From Chitinophagaceae bacterium (GTDB taxonomy: Bacteria; Bacteroidota; Bacteroidia; Chitinophagales; Chitinophagaceae), in the NCBI GenBank assembly GCA_016713085.1, contig JADJPV010000002.1, positions 1,240,001 to 1,304,000 on the forward strand: a stretch of DNA of 64,000 nucleotides. Direction: 5' to 3'. Shown here in pieces: positions 27,900-36,881 of this stretch. The position numbers were made by a program, and so were the translations under genes. Every line of letters starts with the position of its first letter. The stretch's first letter is position 1. The notes under the pieces were generated by a model. It ran no database searches, was not told where the DNA came from, and saw only the letters and a program-made list of their open reading frames with translations.

Positions 27900-29033
27900 T
27901 TAATTCACTGACACTTTATACTTTGTTACTGTATGATATTTCTCTCCCGGTTTTAACAGCGTTGTTGGAAAAGCCGGCTTATTGGGTGAATCAGGAAAGT
28001 GCTGTGTTTCCAGGCAAAGTGCTGTATGAATCTGAATGGCTTTGCCATCTGTTGATTTGAATGTGCCATCCAGGAAATTACCTGAGTAAAACTGTAAGCC
28101 GGGTTCAGTAGTAAACACTTCCAATTTTCTTCCGCTTACTGAATCGGTTAAAGTGGCAACCAGTTCAAGATCGCTTCCTTTACGTGTTAATACAAAATTG
28201 TGATCATATCCACCCTCTACAGATGCAATGCGTTCGCCGATTTTATGTGGCTGTAAGAAATCAAAAGGAGTTCCTTTTACATCTTTCAGTTCGCCTGTTG
28301 GAATTAATCCAGCATCAACAGGGGTATACTTATCAGCATTTACCTGCAACTGATGATCAAGAATTGTATTGGTTACATCACCAGTTAAATTGAAATAGCT
28401 GTGATTGGTTAAATTCACAACTGTTGTTTTATCTGTTTCAGCTGAGTAATCAATCAGCAGTTCATTATCATCTGTTAATGTATAAACAACGGTGATCTTT
28501 AAATTACCGGGGTAACCTTCTTCTCCATCCTTACTTAAATACGTTAATGTTAAAGAAGCTGTGCTGTCTGCTGCTGTTGCATCCCAAACTACTTTATCGT
28601 ATCCTTTATTACCACCATGCAAATGATTTTCACCATTGTTGGTCGCTAATTTATAAGTAGCTGTATCAATTTTAAATGTACCCTTTGCAATACGGTTACC
28701 ATAACGGCCAATAAGTGCTCCAAAAAATGGCGGCTTGGCAAGGTATCCGCTCAAACTGTCGAAGCCGAGTACGACACTGCTTTTCTTACCATTCTTATCA
28801 GGTGTAACCCATGATGTAACAGTACCACCATAGTTGGTAATCTTTACTTCAACACCATTGCTGTTGGTTAAAGTATATAAGTTTACCTGTTTGCCATCTG
28901 CTTCGCCCCAGGAAACCTGTGTAACTTTTTTATTCACGGCATCTTCGCCTTTTTTTTCATCGCCTGTATTACAGGCGGCAAATGCTGTTGTTGCCATCAG
29001 TGTAATCATTGTCATCTTTTTTAAACTTTTCAT
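27900..29033 (-). CDS. galM: Aldose 1-epimerase (galactose mutarotase family) lipoprotein
   Basis: About 377 residues from the ATG at 29031-29033. The N terminus MKSLKKMTMITLMATTAFAACN is a lipoprotein signal with Cys in the lipobox, so the enzyme is exported and lipid-anchored. Mutarotase hallmarks are visible: KITNYGGTVTSWVTPDKNG, GALIGRYGNRIAKGTF, ENHLHGGNKGYDKVVWDA with the catalytic-region His, VVNLTNHSYFNLTG with a second conserved His, and TEPGLQFYSGNFLDG with the catalytic Glu. It would equilibrate anomers of L-arabinose or related sugars released by the operon's arabinofuranosidases. It lies 23 bases after the GH43 gene and 32 bases before the transketolase gene. Confidence 0.92.
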   Translation of the reverse strand: MKSLKKMTMITLMATTAFAACNTGDEKKGEDAVNKKVTQVSWGEADGKQVNLYTLTNSNGVEVKITNYGGTVTSWVTPDKNGKKSSVVLGFDSLSGYLAKPPFFGALIGRYGNRIAKGTFKIDTATYKLATNNGENHLHGGNKGYDKVVWDATAADSTASLTLTYLSKDGEEGYPGNLKITVVYTLTDDNELLIDYSAETDKTTVVNLTNHSYFNLTGDVTNTILDHQLQVNADKYTPVDAGLIPTGELKDVKGTPFDFLQPHKIGERIASVEGGYDHNFVLTRKGSDLELVATLTDSVSGRKLEVFTTEPGLQFYSGNFLDGTFKSTDGKAIQIHTALCLETQHFPDSPNKPAFPTTLLKPGEKYHTVTKYKVSVN

Positions 29034-29056
29034 ATTTGATGTTTTGCTTTCGTTTT

Positions 29057-30073
29057 TTAATGATTGTTTTTTAAACGTGGCCATCCTTCATCATCCCATT
29101 CCAATTCACTGATAATAAGTTTTGATCTTCCTTTATCCAATGCATCATATCCATGATAAATGATGTAATCTTTTCCGTTAAAGTTATAAACTGAGTTATG
29201 ACCTGCACCAAACCACTCTTTACCGTCGCCCTGTACAATCAATGACCCGCCATTAAATGCCATAGATACAGCATTTTTATCAAGATAAGGGCCTGTTACT
29301 TTTTTACTTCTCCCCACTACCACTTTGTAATCACTTTTTTCGGCACGGCAGCAATAATCCCATGAAACAAACAGGTAGTAGTATTCGCCTTTTTTAAAGA
29401 TGAACGGAGCTTCGATTGCCGCATCACCCGCAGACGTATCGGTGCTGGTAAAGTTTCTAGGACGGCTTGCAACAGTACGCCATTCCTGCGGTTCAGCAAC
29501 TGATTTCAGGTTACTGTTAAGTTTTACCAGTTTTATACCGTTCCAGAAAGAGCCAAAGCTCAGCCAGGGAATATTGTTTTCGTCAACGATGAGATTGGGA
29601 TCAATGGCATTCCACATATCCCTGCCGGGAACGGATTGTATAAGCTTACCCTGATCTTCCCATTTATAATCGGGAGAAGATGCATCTAATGTTTTGTTTA
29701 CCGTGACACCAATACAGGATGTATTTTTTCCAAAAGCAGATACTGAATAATAGAGATAATACATTCCATTATGAAAGCTGATATCAGGTGCCCAGATATG
29801 CCCTCTGAAACCCGGTACAGCTTCAACTGCCCATTTTGGTGAAGCAGCGAAAACAGGTTTTTCTTTTTTCCAGTTCTTTAAATCAGATGAGGTGAAAACA
29901 GAAATTCCAAAACCTGTGCAGAACAGGTAATAGGTATTTCCCTCTTTGATCATAACGGGATCATGAACAGAGGTTTGACGGGCGGGTTTTACAGTACCTA
30001 CAGAATCAGGTCGTCCCTGAGCCGAAACCAATAATATACATACTGCAAATCCTATCGTCAATAAACTTCTCAT
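29057..30073 (-). CDS. GH43 arabinan endo-1,5-alpha-L-arabinosidase-like secreted enzyme
   Basis: 338-residue GH43 five-bladed beta-propeller with a signal peptide (MRSLLTIGFAVCILLVSAQG). The three catalytic acids are visible: Asp in SVHDPVMIKEG near residue 37, Asp in NAIDPNLIVDENN, and Glu in AAIEAPFIFKKGEYYYLFVS. GHIWAPDISFHNGMYYLYYS and LIVQGDGKEWFGAGHNSVYN are typical of the endo-arabinanase group, which lacks the extra beta-sandwich. I use the ATG at 30071-30073; a TTG codon lies just before it. It cuts alpha-1,5-arabinan backbone or oligosaccharides and lies 9 bases after the GH51 gene. Confidence 0.92.
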   Translation of the reverse strand: MRSLLTIGFAVCILLVSAQGRPDSVGTVKPARQTSVHDPVMIKEGNTYYLFCTGFGISVFTSSDLKNWKKEKPVFAASPKWAVEAVPGFRGHIWAPDISFHNGMYYLYYSVSAFGKNTSCIGVTVNKTLDASSPDYKWEDQGKLIQSVPGRDMWNAIDPNLIVDENNIPWLSFGSFWNGIKLVKLNSNLKSVAEPQEWRTVASRPRNFTSTDTSAGDAAIEAPFIFKKGEYYYLFVSWDYCCRAEKSDYKVVVGRSKKVTGPYLDKNAVSMAFNGGSLIVQGDGKEWFGAGHNSVYNFNGKDYIIYHGYDALDKGRSKLIISELEWDDEGWPRLKNNH

Positions 30074-30082
30074 CAAATTCTG

Positions 30083-32064
30083 CTACAGCATTTTTATTCT
30101 TAATACAGTGAAAGAATAAGGTGCTGCTGTATATTCAAACTTTTTACTTTTTACGGCAATGGTAGATTCTTTCGGTGAAACGACCAACGGCTGATCAAAG
30201 GAGTTTACCTGATTCAGGTCAGTACTCTGCATCACGGTTAACTTACCAACGGTTGCAAGTTTTTTTATTCCTTCAAAAGATAATATGCTTGTTTGCTGAA
30301 TACCGGATGCGTTGACAATTTTAATCACCACTTCATTTGTTGCTGCATCAATAACTGCTGAAGCATACAAGCTATCCTGCCCCGCAACCACATCATTGTT
30401 GAGTGTAATGGGAACTACTTTTGAACCCTTGTTCAGCGAAAATAATTTCTGTACATAATAATCAGGCGTGCCATAAGAACGGAGATTGTCAACCCATATT
30501 AAATCAGGAGTCCACTGCCAGCCATCAATATGCGCAAACAACGGTGCGTATGAGGCCATACTTACGACACCTGCATTTCTTTCCAACCCTGTCATAAACG
30601 CCGCTTCACTGATGGCAGTTAACCAGGTGTTGCGGTTATTAACGCTTACAGTTCTGTCGCTCTGTGCAGCATATTCACCTGCAAATATTTTTGATCCGTT
30701 ACGTGGATAATTATCATAACGTCTTGTATTCTGTAAAAACCATTCAGGGCGGCGGTAATAATGCTCATCAATAATATCCGCATTCATGTTCCTTAATTCA
30801 GTATTAAGTAAATCAAAACGGGCACCATCAGGATCAGTACCTGAGCTTGTAACCAGTTTGATATCTGGATATTTTTCTTTGATTGCTTTTTGAAAAATTT
30901 TCAAACGCTCAATATATTGCGGGCCCCAGTTTTCATTACCTACACCAAGAAATTTTAAATTAAATGGAGCGGCATGTCCCATTTCTGCTCTTTTCTTTCC
31001 CCATACAGTTGTTACATCGCCATTGGCAAATTCAATTAAATCCAATGCATCCTGCACGTAAGGATCGAGCTGATCAAGAGGAACCAGTTCAGCTGAGTTA
31101 AACTGACAGGCCATTCCGCAGTTGAGAATAGGTAATGCCTCTGCACCAATATCCTCAGCCAGCTGAAAGTATTCAAAGAAACCTAAACCGAATGTTTGAA
31201 AATAATCCGGTGTGGGCCGATGTGCAAATTCAATGTTCCAGCGGTTGATGATGAGCTGGCGCTCTTCAACGGGGCCAATTGTTTTTTTCCATTGATAACG
31301 GTTCGACAGATCAAAGCCTTCTACTATGCAACCGCCGGGAAAACGTACAAAGCCGGGTTTCATATCGGCCAGCATCTGAATCATATCAGCACGCATACCG
31401 CCGGGTCTGCCTTTCCAAGTATCGGACGGAAACAGTGAAACTATATCCATATCAATTGTTCCTGTTCCTTCAAACCAAATTCTGAACTGACCTTTTAATT
31501 CTGTTTCTGTTGCACTAAAACTTACTGCCTGTTTTTTCCAGTTATTTGCTGTTGATGCAACTTCTGTTACTATTGAACCTATGATTTCATTTTTTGCATT
31601 CAGTAATTCAAGATGAATTTTTATTCCGCTCACCGATGTACGATACAATACAGAAAAATCATAACGCAGATCCTTTTTAATGCCCATTCCACGAAAACCC
31701 TCATTCGTCATACTCAGGTTTCCCTTTACTGCATTATTTAACAGTACCCGCAGAAATCTGGGATTGGAAATATTGTCAGGCCTGTTCTGAACCGTTACTG
31801 CACCTTCAACAAATGGTTTCTGTTCCACTTTCCAGCCCATCAATGGTTTAAAAATTCAAAGGATCGGTTCTTGATCAGTTCTGCATAAATACCTCCATCT
31901 GCACCGAGGTTAATATCTTCAAAAAACACCCCCCACATGGTGGGCTGAACATCGGCAACCGGTTGATTTGCTTTTACAGTCAATACTCTTTTTGGTTGAC
32001 CAAAAGAAGAAACAACAAGCATCATTAGTGCAGTAATGGCAAGAAAAGACTTATTCAGTTTCAT
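30083..32064 (-). pseudogene. GH51 alpha-L-arabinofuranosidase (with N-terminal beta-sandwich), one frameshift
   Basis: About 660 residues if repaired. The ATG at 32062-32064 begins MKLNKSFLAITALMMLVVSSFGQ, a signal peptide, then QPTMWGVFFEDINLGADGG typical of this GH51 subgroup. The frame stops after SFEFLNH; the continuation LMGWKVEQKPF lies in another frame. Adding one C in the run at 31850-31851 restores NPLMGW. A carbohydrate-binding-like sandwich (residues about 90-220) precedes the barrel. Acid/base Glu is in LGVGNENWGPQY and the likely nucleophile Glu in KIFAGEYAAQSDR; FVRFPGGCIVEGF is also typical. It should remove alpha-L-arabinofuranose from arabinan or arabinoxylan. Both halves are well conserved, so the lesion may be a base-calling error. 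Confidence 0.88.
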
Positions 32065-32140
32065 AAAACGACTCAATTTATTTAAGTTTTGCTGTTTGGT
32101 TATCCTGTAGAATCCTGTATGGAATACCATCTTCATTCCC

Positions 32141-33616
32141 TTATTTTTTCTTTCCCCAGATGGCTGTTCCCTGGTTATTTAAACCTGAAAAGATAATTGT
32201 GTTCTTTTTATTTTCCCAATCTCTTCCCTTCTGCACAAATACTTTGTCTGTAAAACCATTTGCCCATTTCAGTTCAAGCCAGGGAGCATTGTAGGTCCAT
32301 GTATTGGAACTGCTTCCATTCAATGTTCCGTTTGCAGCAATGGTTAAGTTAACAGAGTTTTGGAAATCAGGTGACGTTTGTTCTGCAGAATAGCCCGGCA
32401 CAATATTGTACCCCAAAACGATCTGTTCCCAATCGCCCAAAATATCTGTTTGTGAAATCAATGAATCTTTTTCCCAGGCATAACGTTCAGGCGAAGCAAC
32501 GGGCCACCCATCTGCTGTCCAGAATAATTTACGCACATGCAGATTCATATAATAACTGTCAGCTCCCGGTCTTCCCTGGTGGGCAATAAAATACTGCCCG
32601 TTACCATCACTGAAAGCTGTGGAATGTGCCACACCCTGCCAGCCGCTGTGGCCTGAAAATTTATAGGGTGCAATAATCATTGGGCCATGATCAATATTTG
32701 TATTGGCATCAGTTCCATTAAAATCATAAAAAGATCCATCGGGTTTATCACTTTTCATTACACGCACATTATATTTTGTTTGTAACCAGTCATAAGCTAT
32801 AAACAAAAAATATTTGTTGAGCTGTGAGTTATAGATGAGATCAGCACCTTCAATATTTCCATTATATTTTCCGGCAGTAAAACCTCTGTTAGCAATACGT
32901 TTCCCTTTGTCGCCGGCACTGGAAGCAAAACCTGTTGCAGGATCTAACTTCAACGAATAAATCCCATCCCATGCCGAGCCATACACCATCCAGTGTTCGC
33001 CACCAGGTGTAACAACAACAGAAGGATCAATTGCATTTGTCTGTACGCTGTTATCATTTTTAGATGTTACCACCAGCCCTTTTTCTGTCCATGGGCCTTC
33101 AGGTGAAGTGGATGTTGCCAATCCAATAACACTCAATCTTGGCAATGAACAGGATAAAGAATAATAAAGACGGAACTCACTGCCAGCTTTCACAATGCAG
33201 GGTGCCCATAATGAATTAAACGCTGTGCCTCCACCCTGTGTAATAAAACCTGATCCAAGTGTTGGTAAGCCGTTGAATACCCAGCCAACATAACTCCATT
33301 CTACGAGGTCTTTTGATTTTCTGATCTGTAAGCCTGCTCTTACATCAATACCATATCCAACATCGGTACTGTAAGAATAATAGTAGTCATTTACTTTAAT
33401 GATTGCCGGATCGTGTACATTATACGAACCCCATTTAAGATAATTGGCAAAAGGAGCCAGCGCAGCATACGTATCGTTAATTGAATTGATATCAAATGCA
33501 GGAACTACAGGCGGCACATACGGAGGATCTTCTCCGGCACTCTTGTTTTTTTTGCAGGAAGAGATTGATGCTGCCAGTACAAGTAAAAAAAATATTTTAT
33601 TGACGACTTGTTTCCA
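32141..33616 (-). CDS. GH43 arabinan endo-arabinosidase-like lipoprotein, start codon unclear
   Basis: GH43 enzyme, about 490 residues. The mature part has SYNVHDPAIIKVNDYYYSYS (catalytic Asp), NAIDPSVVVTPGGEHWMVYG, GNIEGADLIYNSQLNKYFLF (catalytic Glu) and GHSGWQGVAHSTAF. A C-terminal beta-sandwich region of about 100 residues (FVQKGRDWENKKNTIIFSG) marks the longer arabinanase group. Upstream of the first usable GTG (33517), the same frame encodes a lipoprotein signal, NKIFFLLVLAASISSCKKN, with Cys at 33554-33556. No ATG, GTG or TTG lies in frame between the previous gene's stop (33623-33625) and that signal, so a one-base error near 33600-33617 is likely; a TTG at 33615-33617 lies in the neighbouring frame. 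The end coordinate is therefore approximate. Confidence 0.8.
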   Translation of the reverse strand, partial: WKQVVNKIFFLLVLAASISSCKKNKSAGEDPPYVPPVVPAFDINSINDTYAALAPFANYLKWGSYNVHDPAIIKVNDYYYSYSTDVGYGIDVRAGLQIRKSKDLVEWSYVGWVFNGLPTLGSGFITQGGGTAFNSLWAPCIVKAGSEFRLYYSLSCSLPRLSVIGLATSTSPEGPWTEKGLVVTSKNDNSVQTNAIDPSVVVTPGGEHWMVYGSAWDGIYSLKLDPATGFASSAGDKGKRIANRGFTAGKYNGNIEGADLIYNSQLNKYFLFIAYDWLQTKYNVRVMKSDKPDGSFYDFNGTDANTNIDHGPMIIAPYKFSGHSGWQGVAHSTAFSDGNGQYFIAHQGRPGADSYYMNLHVRKLFWTADGWPVASPERYAWEKDSLISQTDILGDWEQIVLGYNIVPGYSAEQTSPDFQNSVNLTIAANGTLNGSSSNTWTYNAPWLELKWANGFTDKVFVQKGRDWENKKNTIIFSGLNNQGTAIWGKKK

Positions 33617-33622
33617 AAGTGC

Positions 33623-35165
33623 TTATTTAAGCGTTAATACAACTACTGAAAAAGGAGGCAACTGTACCTGCAGTAAATCAGCAGAAAGTTTTGCTTCTTT
33701 GAAAGCAGCCGGTTGAATTTTATTTGACTGATCAAAAGAATTAAAATCCTGCAATTTTTTTGAAGTAAGAATCCTTCCTGAAACAGAACTGTATTTTGCA
33801 CCACGTATATTAATACTGATGCTTTGTGATTTAGAAGCATCAATATTCACCAGTGAAATATGAGTTACACCATCTTTGTCTTTTGATGCAGAAACAGAAA
33901 CTGCAGGTAATTTTTCATTACCCAGTACATAATCATTTGTTATAAGAGTTACAGGAAGCATGGTTGCGTCCTGGTGTACATTGTACATTTCCAGCACATG
34001 ATATGTAGGTGTTATAATCATTTTTTCTTTACTGGTAAGAATCACGGCCTGTAATACGTTTACTGTCTGTGCAAGGTTGGCCATTCTTACCCGATCGCAA
34101 TGATTGTGAAAAACATTTAATGTAACACCTGCAATCATTGCATCACGCATTGTATTTTGCTGATACAGGAATCCGGGATTGGTTCCTTTTTCCACTTCAT
34201 ACCATCCTCCCCATTCGTCAACCACCAACGCAATTTTTTTCTTCGGATCATACTTATCCATTATGGTTGAATGCCTTGTTACCAGCTCTTCCATACGGAG
34301 TGCAGATTTCATGGTAGCAAAGTATTGCTGCTCGGTATAATCAGTTGCAGAACCTTTTTTCGCTCCATTTTACATTTGCATAATGATGGAGTGCCACACC
34401 TTCCATCATGTTATGCGGAATGTCACGCATCAGTACTTCAGTCCAGTTGTAATCATCTACATTCGCCCCTGAAGCAACACGAAAAAGTTTATCGCTGTTC
34501 GACCAGTCGGTCATATAAGTTGCATACTGTCTGAAAACATTTGCATAGTATTCCGGTTTCATATTACCACCGCATCCCCATGCTTCATTACCAACACCCC
34601 AGATGCTTACATTCCAGGGTTCCTTTCTTCCGTTCTGCACACGCCATGTACTCATAGGACTTGTATTGGGCTTTCCATTTACATACTGTGTCCAGTCAGT
34701 AAGTTCCTGAACAGTGCCGCTGCCAACATTTCCTGCGAGGTATGGTTGTGCTCCCAGCAGTTCGCACATATTTAAAAAATCATGAGTTCCAAAGCTGTTG
34801 TCTTCGGTTACACCACCCCACCAGCGGTTTATTATGGCAGGACGTTTATCTTTTGGCCCAACACCATCTTTCCAATGGTAGGTATCTGCAAAACAGCCTC
34901 CGGGCCAGCGAAGATTTGAAACTTTTAATTTCTTTAATGCATCAATAATATCATTCCTTACACCATTGGTATTAGGTATTATCTTATTGGTATCTCCTAC
35001 ATAAAATCCATTGTAAATACAATTACCAAGATGTTCGGCAAAATGTCCGTAAATATTTTTGTTGATTATTTCTTTTCCCTGGTCGGCATTTAATACAACC
35101 TGGTTCTGAGCAAATGAGTTTGCTGTAAGTAATGCAAAGGCGATACTGAAAATATACCTGATCAT
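33623..35165 (-). pseudogene. GH51 alpha-L-arabinofuranosidase, one frameshift
   Basis: About 513 residues if repaired, the normal size of a single-domain GH51 enzyme. Signal peptide MIRYIFSIAFALLTANSFAQ, then IINKNIYGHFAEHLGNCIY, VSNLRWPGGCFADTYHWKDG and the acid/base Glu in IWGVGNEAWGCGG near residue 200. The frame fails at a run of six T (34355-34360; A on the coding strand). Past it, GSATDYTEQQYFATMKSALR joins the nucleophile-containing ALVVDEWGGWYEVE and the C-terminal sandwich. Both catalytic Glu survive, on opposite sides of the lesion. One extra or two missing A explain it. First enzyme gene after susCD, 116 bases downstream. Confidence 0.88.
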
Positions 35166-35202
35166 AACTAAATGATTTAATTCTTACTATTTATCAAAGC
35201 CG

Positions 35203-35247
35203 GAGGATTTGGCTTAGAAACTTGCAAGAAAAGAAAGCCAAATCCTC
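35203..35247. repeat. Perfect 13-bp inverted repeat between susD and the GH51 gene
   Basis: GAGGATTTGGCTT (35203-35215) and AAGCCAAATCCTC (35235-35247) are exact complements around a 19-base loop. On the minus strand no T run follows, so it is not a standard terminator. Its place between susCD and the enzyme genes suggests a partial attenuator or RNA-stabilising hairpin that could make susCD more abundant than the enzymes. Confidence 0.6.
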
Positions 35248-35281
35248 GCGGCAAAGATCTTATTTAAAGTGCCAGATATCC

Positions 35282-36838
35282 TTAATAACCTGAATTTTGT
35301 GTATAACCGGGGTTCAGGTCAATTTCACGCTGCGGAATTGGATAATACTCCCTTCCTGCTGCATAAGAATTGAATTCCGGATCATTTGCTTTCAGTATTG
35401 CAAGTTTTGCAGCATTATTAAGCCAGCCCCAGCGGTGAATATCATCAAAGCGGTGGCCTTCAAGGCTGAATTCCAATAAGCGTTCATGTGCAATCTGATC
35501 ACGCATTTGCGCCTGTGTCATACCTGGTTTTGCTGTTGCAAGATCAGGCAGTCCAACCCTGCTGCGTACACGCTGAATCAATGGATATGCTTCCGCAGTT
35601 CTGTTGAGTTCATTCAAGCATTCAGCATACATCAGCAATACATCAGCATAGCGCATGATGCGTTCATTGATGCCGGAGCGCCAGTCAAACTCATCAGCTT
35701 TTACACCATCATTCTGGTATTTGCGACAGAATAAGTCATTCAAATCTGCAGCATTTGCTGCAAATCTTGTTGCAAAAGGAATTCCATAAATCATCATACC
35801 GGGTTTGTTATAAAACATGGTAGCTTCCAAACGTGGATCATCTGTATTAGCCGTCGTTTTTTCAACAAGGAATTCATTAAATACTGAACGGGTAGGTTGT
35901 ACGTCTGTCCATCCAAAGCTGCGTGGAGCATAAGTAATTGCTCTTGCAGAAGTTTTACCCCAACCTGGTTGTGGAGTACCACCCCAACCAAGATCAGCAC
36001 CACCTGCATCACGGCTGAACTGAACTTCAAAGATTGATTCAACATTGTTTTCAGTTGCTTCAATAAAGTTATCTCTGTAATTCGTTGTCAGGTTATAGAT
36101 GTTCAGATCCATAACAGCTTTAAACTGTTCTGCAGCCAATGTAAAATCAGGAGTTGGCTTAAATAAATATGCTTTTCCAAGAAATGCCATAGCAGCACCT
36201 TTCGTTGCACGTCCGAGGTCATTCTTATCCGGTCCTGTTACATCACTGTATTTAGCCGGAAGTCTTTTTGCTGCTTCTTTAAAATCACTGATCACCTGAG
36301 CCCAGCCCGCTTCTATTGTTGCCTGCTTTTCACTGAATGTATTTATTTCAGGTACATGTAATACCAATGGTACACGTCCAAAGAAATTCACTAAGTGATA
36401 ATAGTACAAGCCCCGCATAAAATAAGCCTGTCCAAGAACCCTTTCTTTTAAAGCTGCATCCATTTCAATGGCAGGTACATTATCCAGTACCTGGTTGCAA
36501 CGGAGTACTCCCTGATAATAGGTTTCATATGTCCACCCGTAAATGGCAATATTTCCGGAGTTCAACGCAAACTTACCTGTGTTGTACATCTGATCCCAGG
36601 GACTGTTACTTTTTGCATCATCACCACGGGTATCGAGCATTAAAGGTGTACAGCGCATGTAACCACCATCAGGTAAAAGACTGCTGTAAGCAGCATTGAT
36701 ACCTGCAATAGCATCTGCCTGCGATTTCCAGAAACTTGCTGAGGTTTGTGCGTTGGGATTTACCTGGTCTAACTGTTTGGTACAGCCAACCGTAAACAGA
36801 AATCCTGCAGCAACTATTAATATTTTTTTCATATTCAT
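35282..36838 (-). CDS. SusD/RagB-family outer-membrane glycan-binding lipoprotein (arabinan locus)
   Basis: 518 residues, normal for SusD. MNMKKILIVAAGFLFTVGCTKQLDQ is a lipoprotein signal with Cys; the ATG at 36836-36838 or the one at 36830-36832 could be used. Visible marks: GQAYFMRGLYYYHLVNFFGRVPLV, GAAMAFLGKAYLF, VESIFEVQFSRDAGG, RYADVLLMYAECLNEL, the C-terminal LEFSLEGHRFDDIHRWGW and YYPIPQREIDLNPGYTQNSGY. It follows the SusC stop by 43 bases. Given the arabinan enzymes behind it, it should bind arabinan oligosaccharides at the cell surface. Confidence 0.96.
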   Translation of the reverse strand: MNMKKILIVAAGFLFTVGCTKQLDQVNPNAQTSASFWKSQADAIAGINAAYSSLLPDGGYMRCTPLMLDTRGDDAKSNSPWDQMYNTGKFALNSGNIAIYGWTYETYYQGVLRCNQVLDNVPAIEMDAALKERVLGQAYFMRGLYYYHLVNFFGRVPLVLHVPEINTFSEKQATIEAGWAQVISDFKEAAKRLPAKYSDVTGPDKNDLGRATKGAAMAFLGKAYLFKPTPDFTLAAEQFKAVMDLNIYNLTTNYRDNFIEATENNVESIFEVQFSRDAGGADLGWGGTPQPGWGKTSARAITYAPRSFGWTDVQPTRSVFNEFLVEKTTANTDDPRLEATMFYNKPGMMIYGIPFATRFAANAADLNDLFCRKYQNDGVKADEFDWRSGINERIMRYADVLLMYAECLNELNRTAEAYPLIQRVRSRVGLPDLATAKPGMTQAQMRDQIAHERLLEFSLEGHRFDDIHRWGWLNNAAKLAILKANDPEFNSYAAGREYYPIPQREIDLNPGYTQNSGY

Positions 36839-36881
36839 GATTTTTAATTGATGTTTTGAATTGATGATTCAGTTTTATGGA

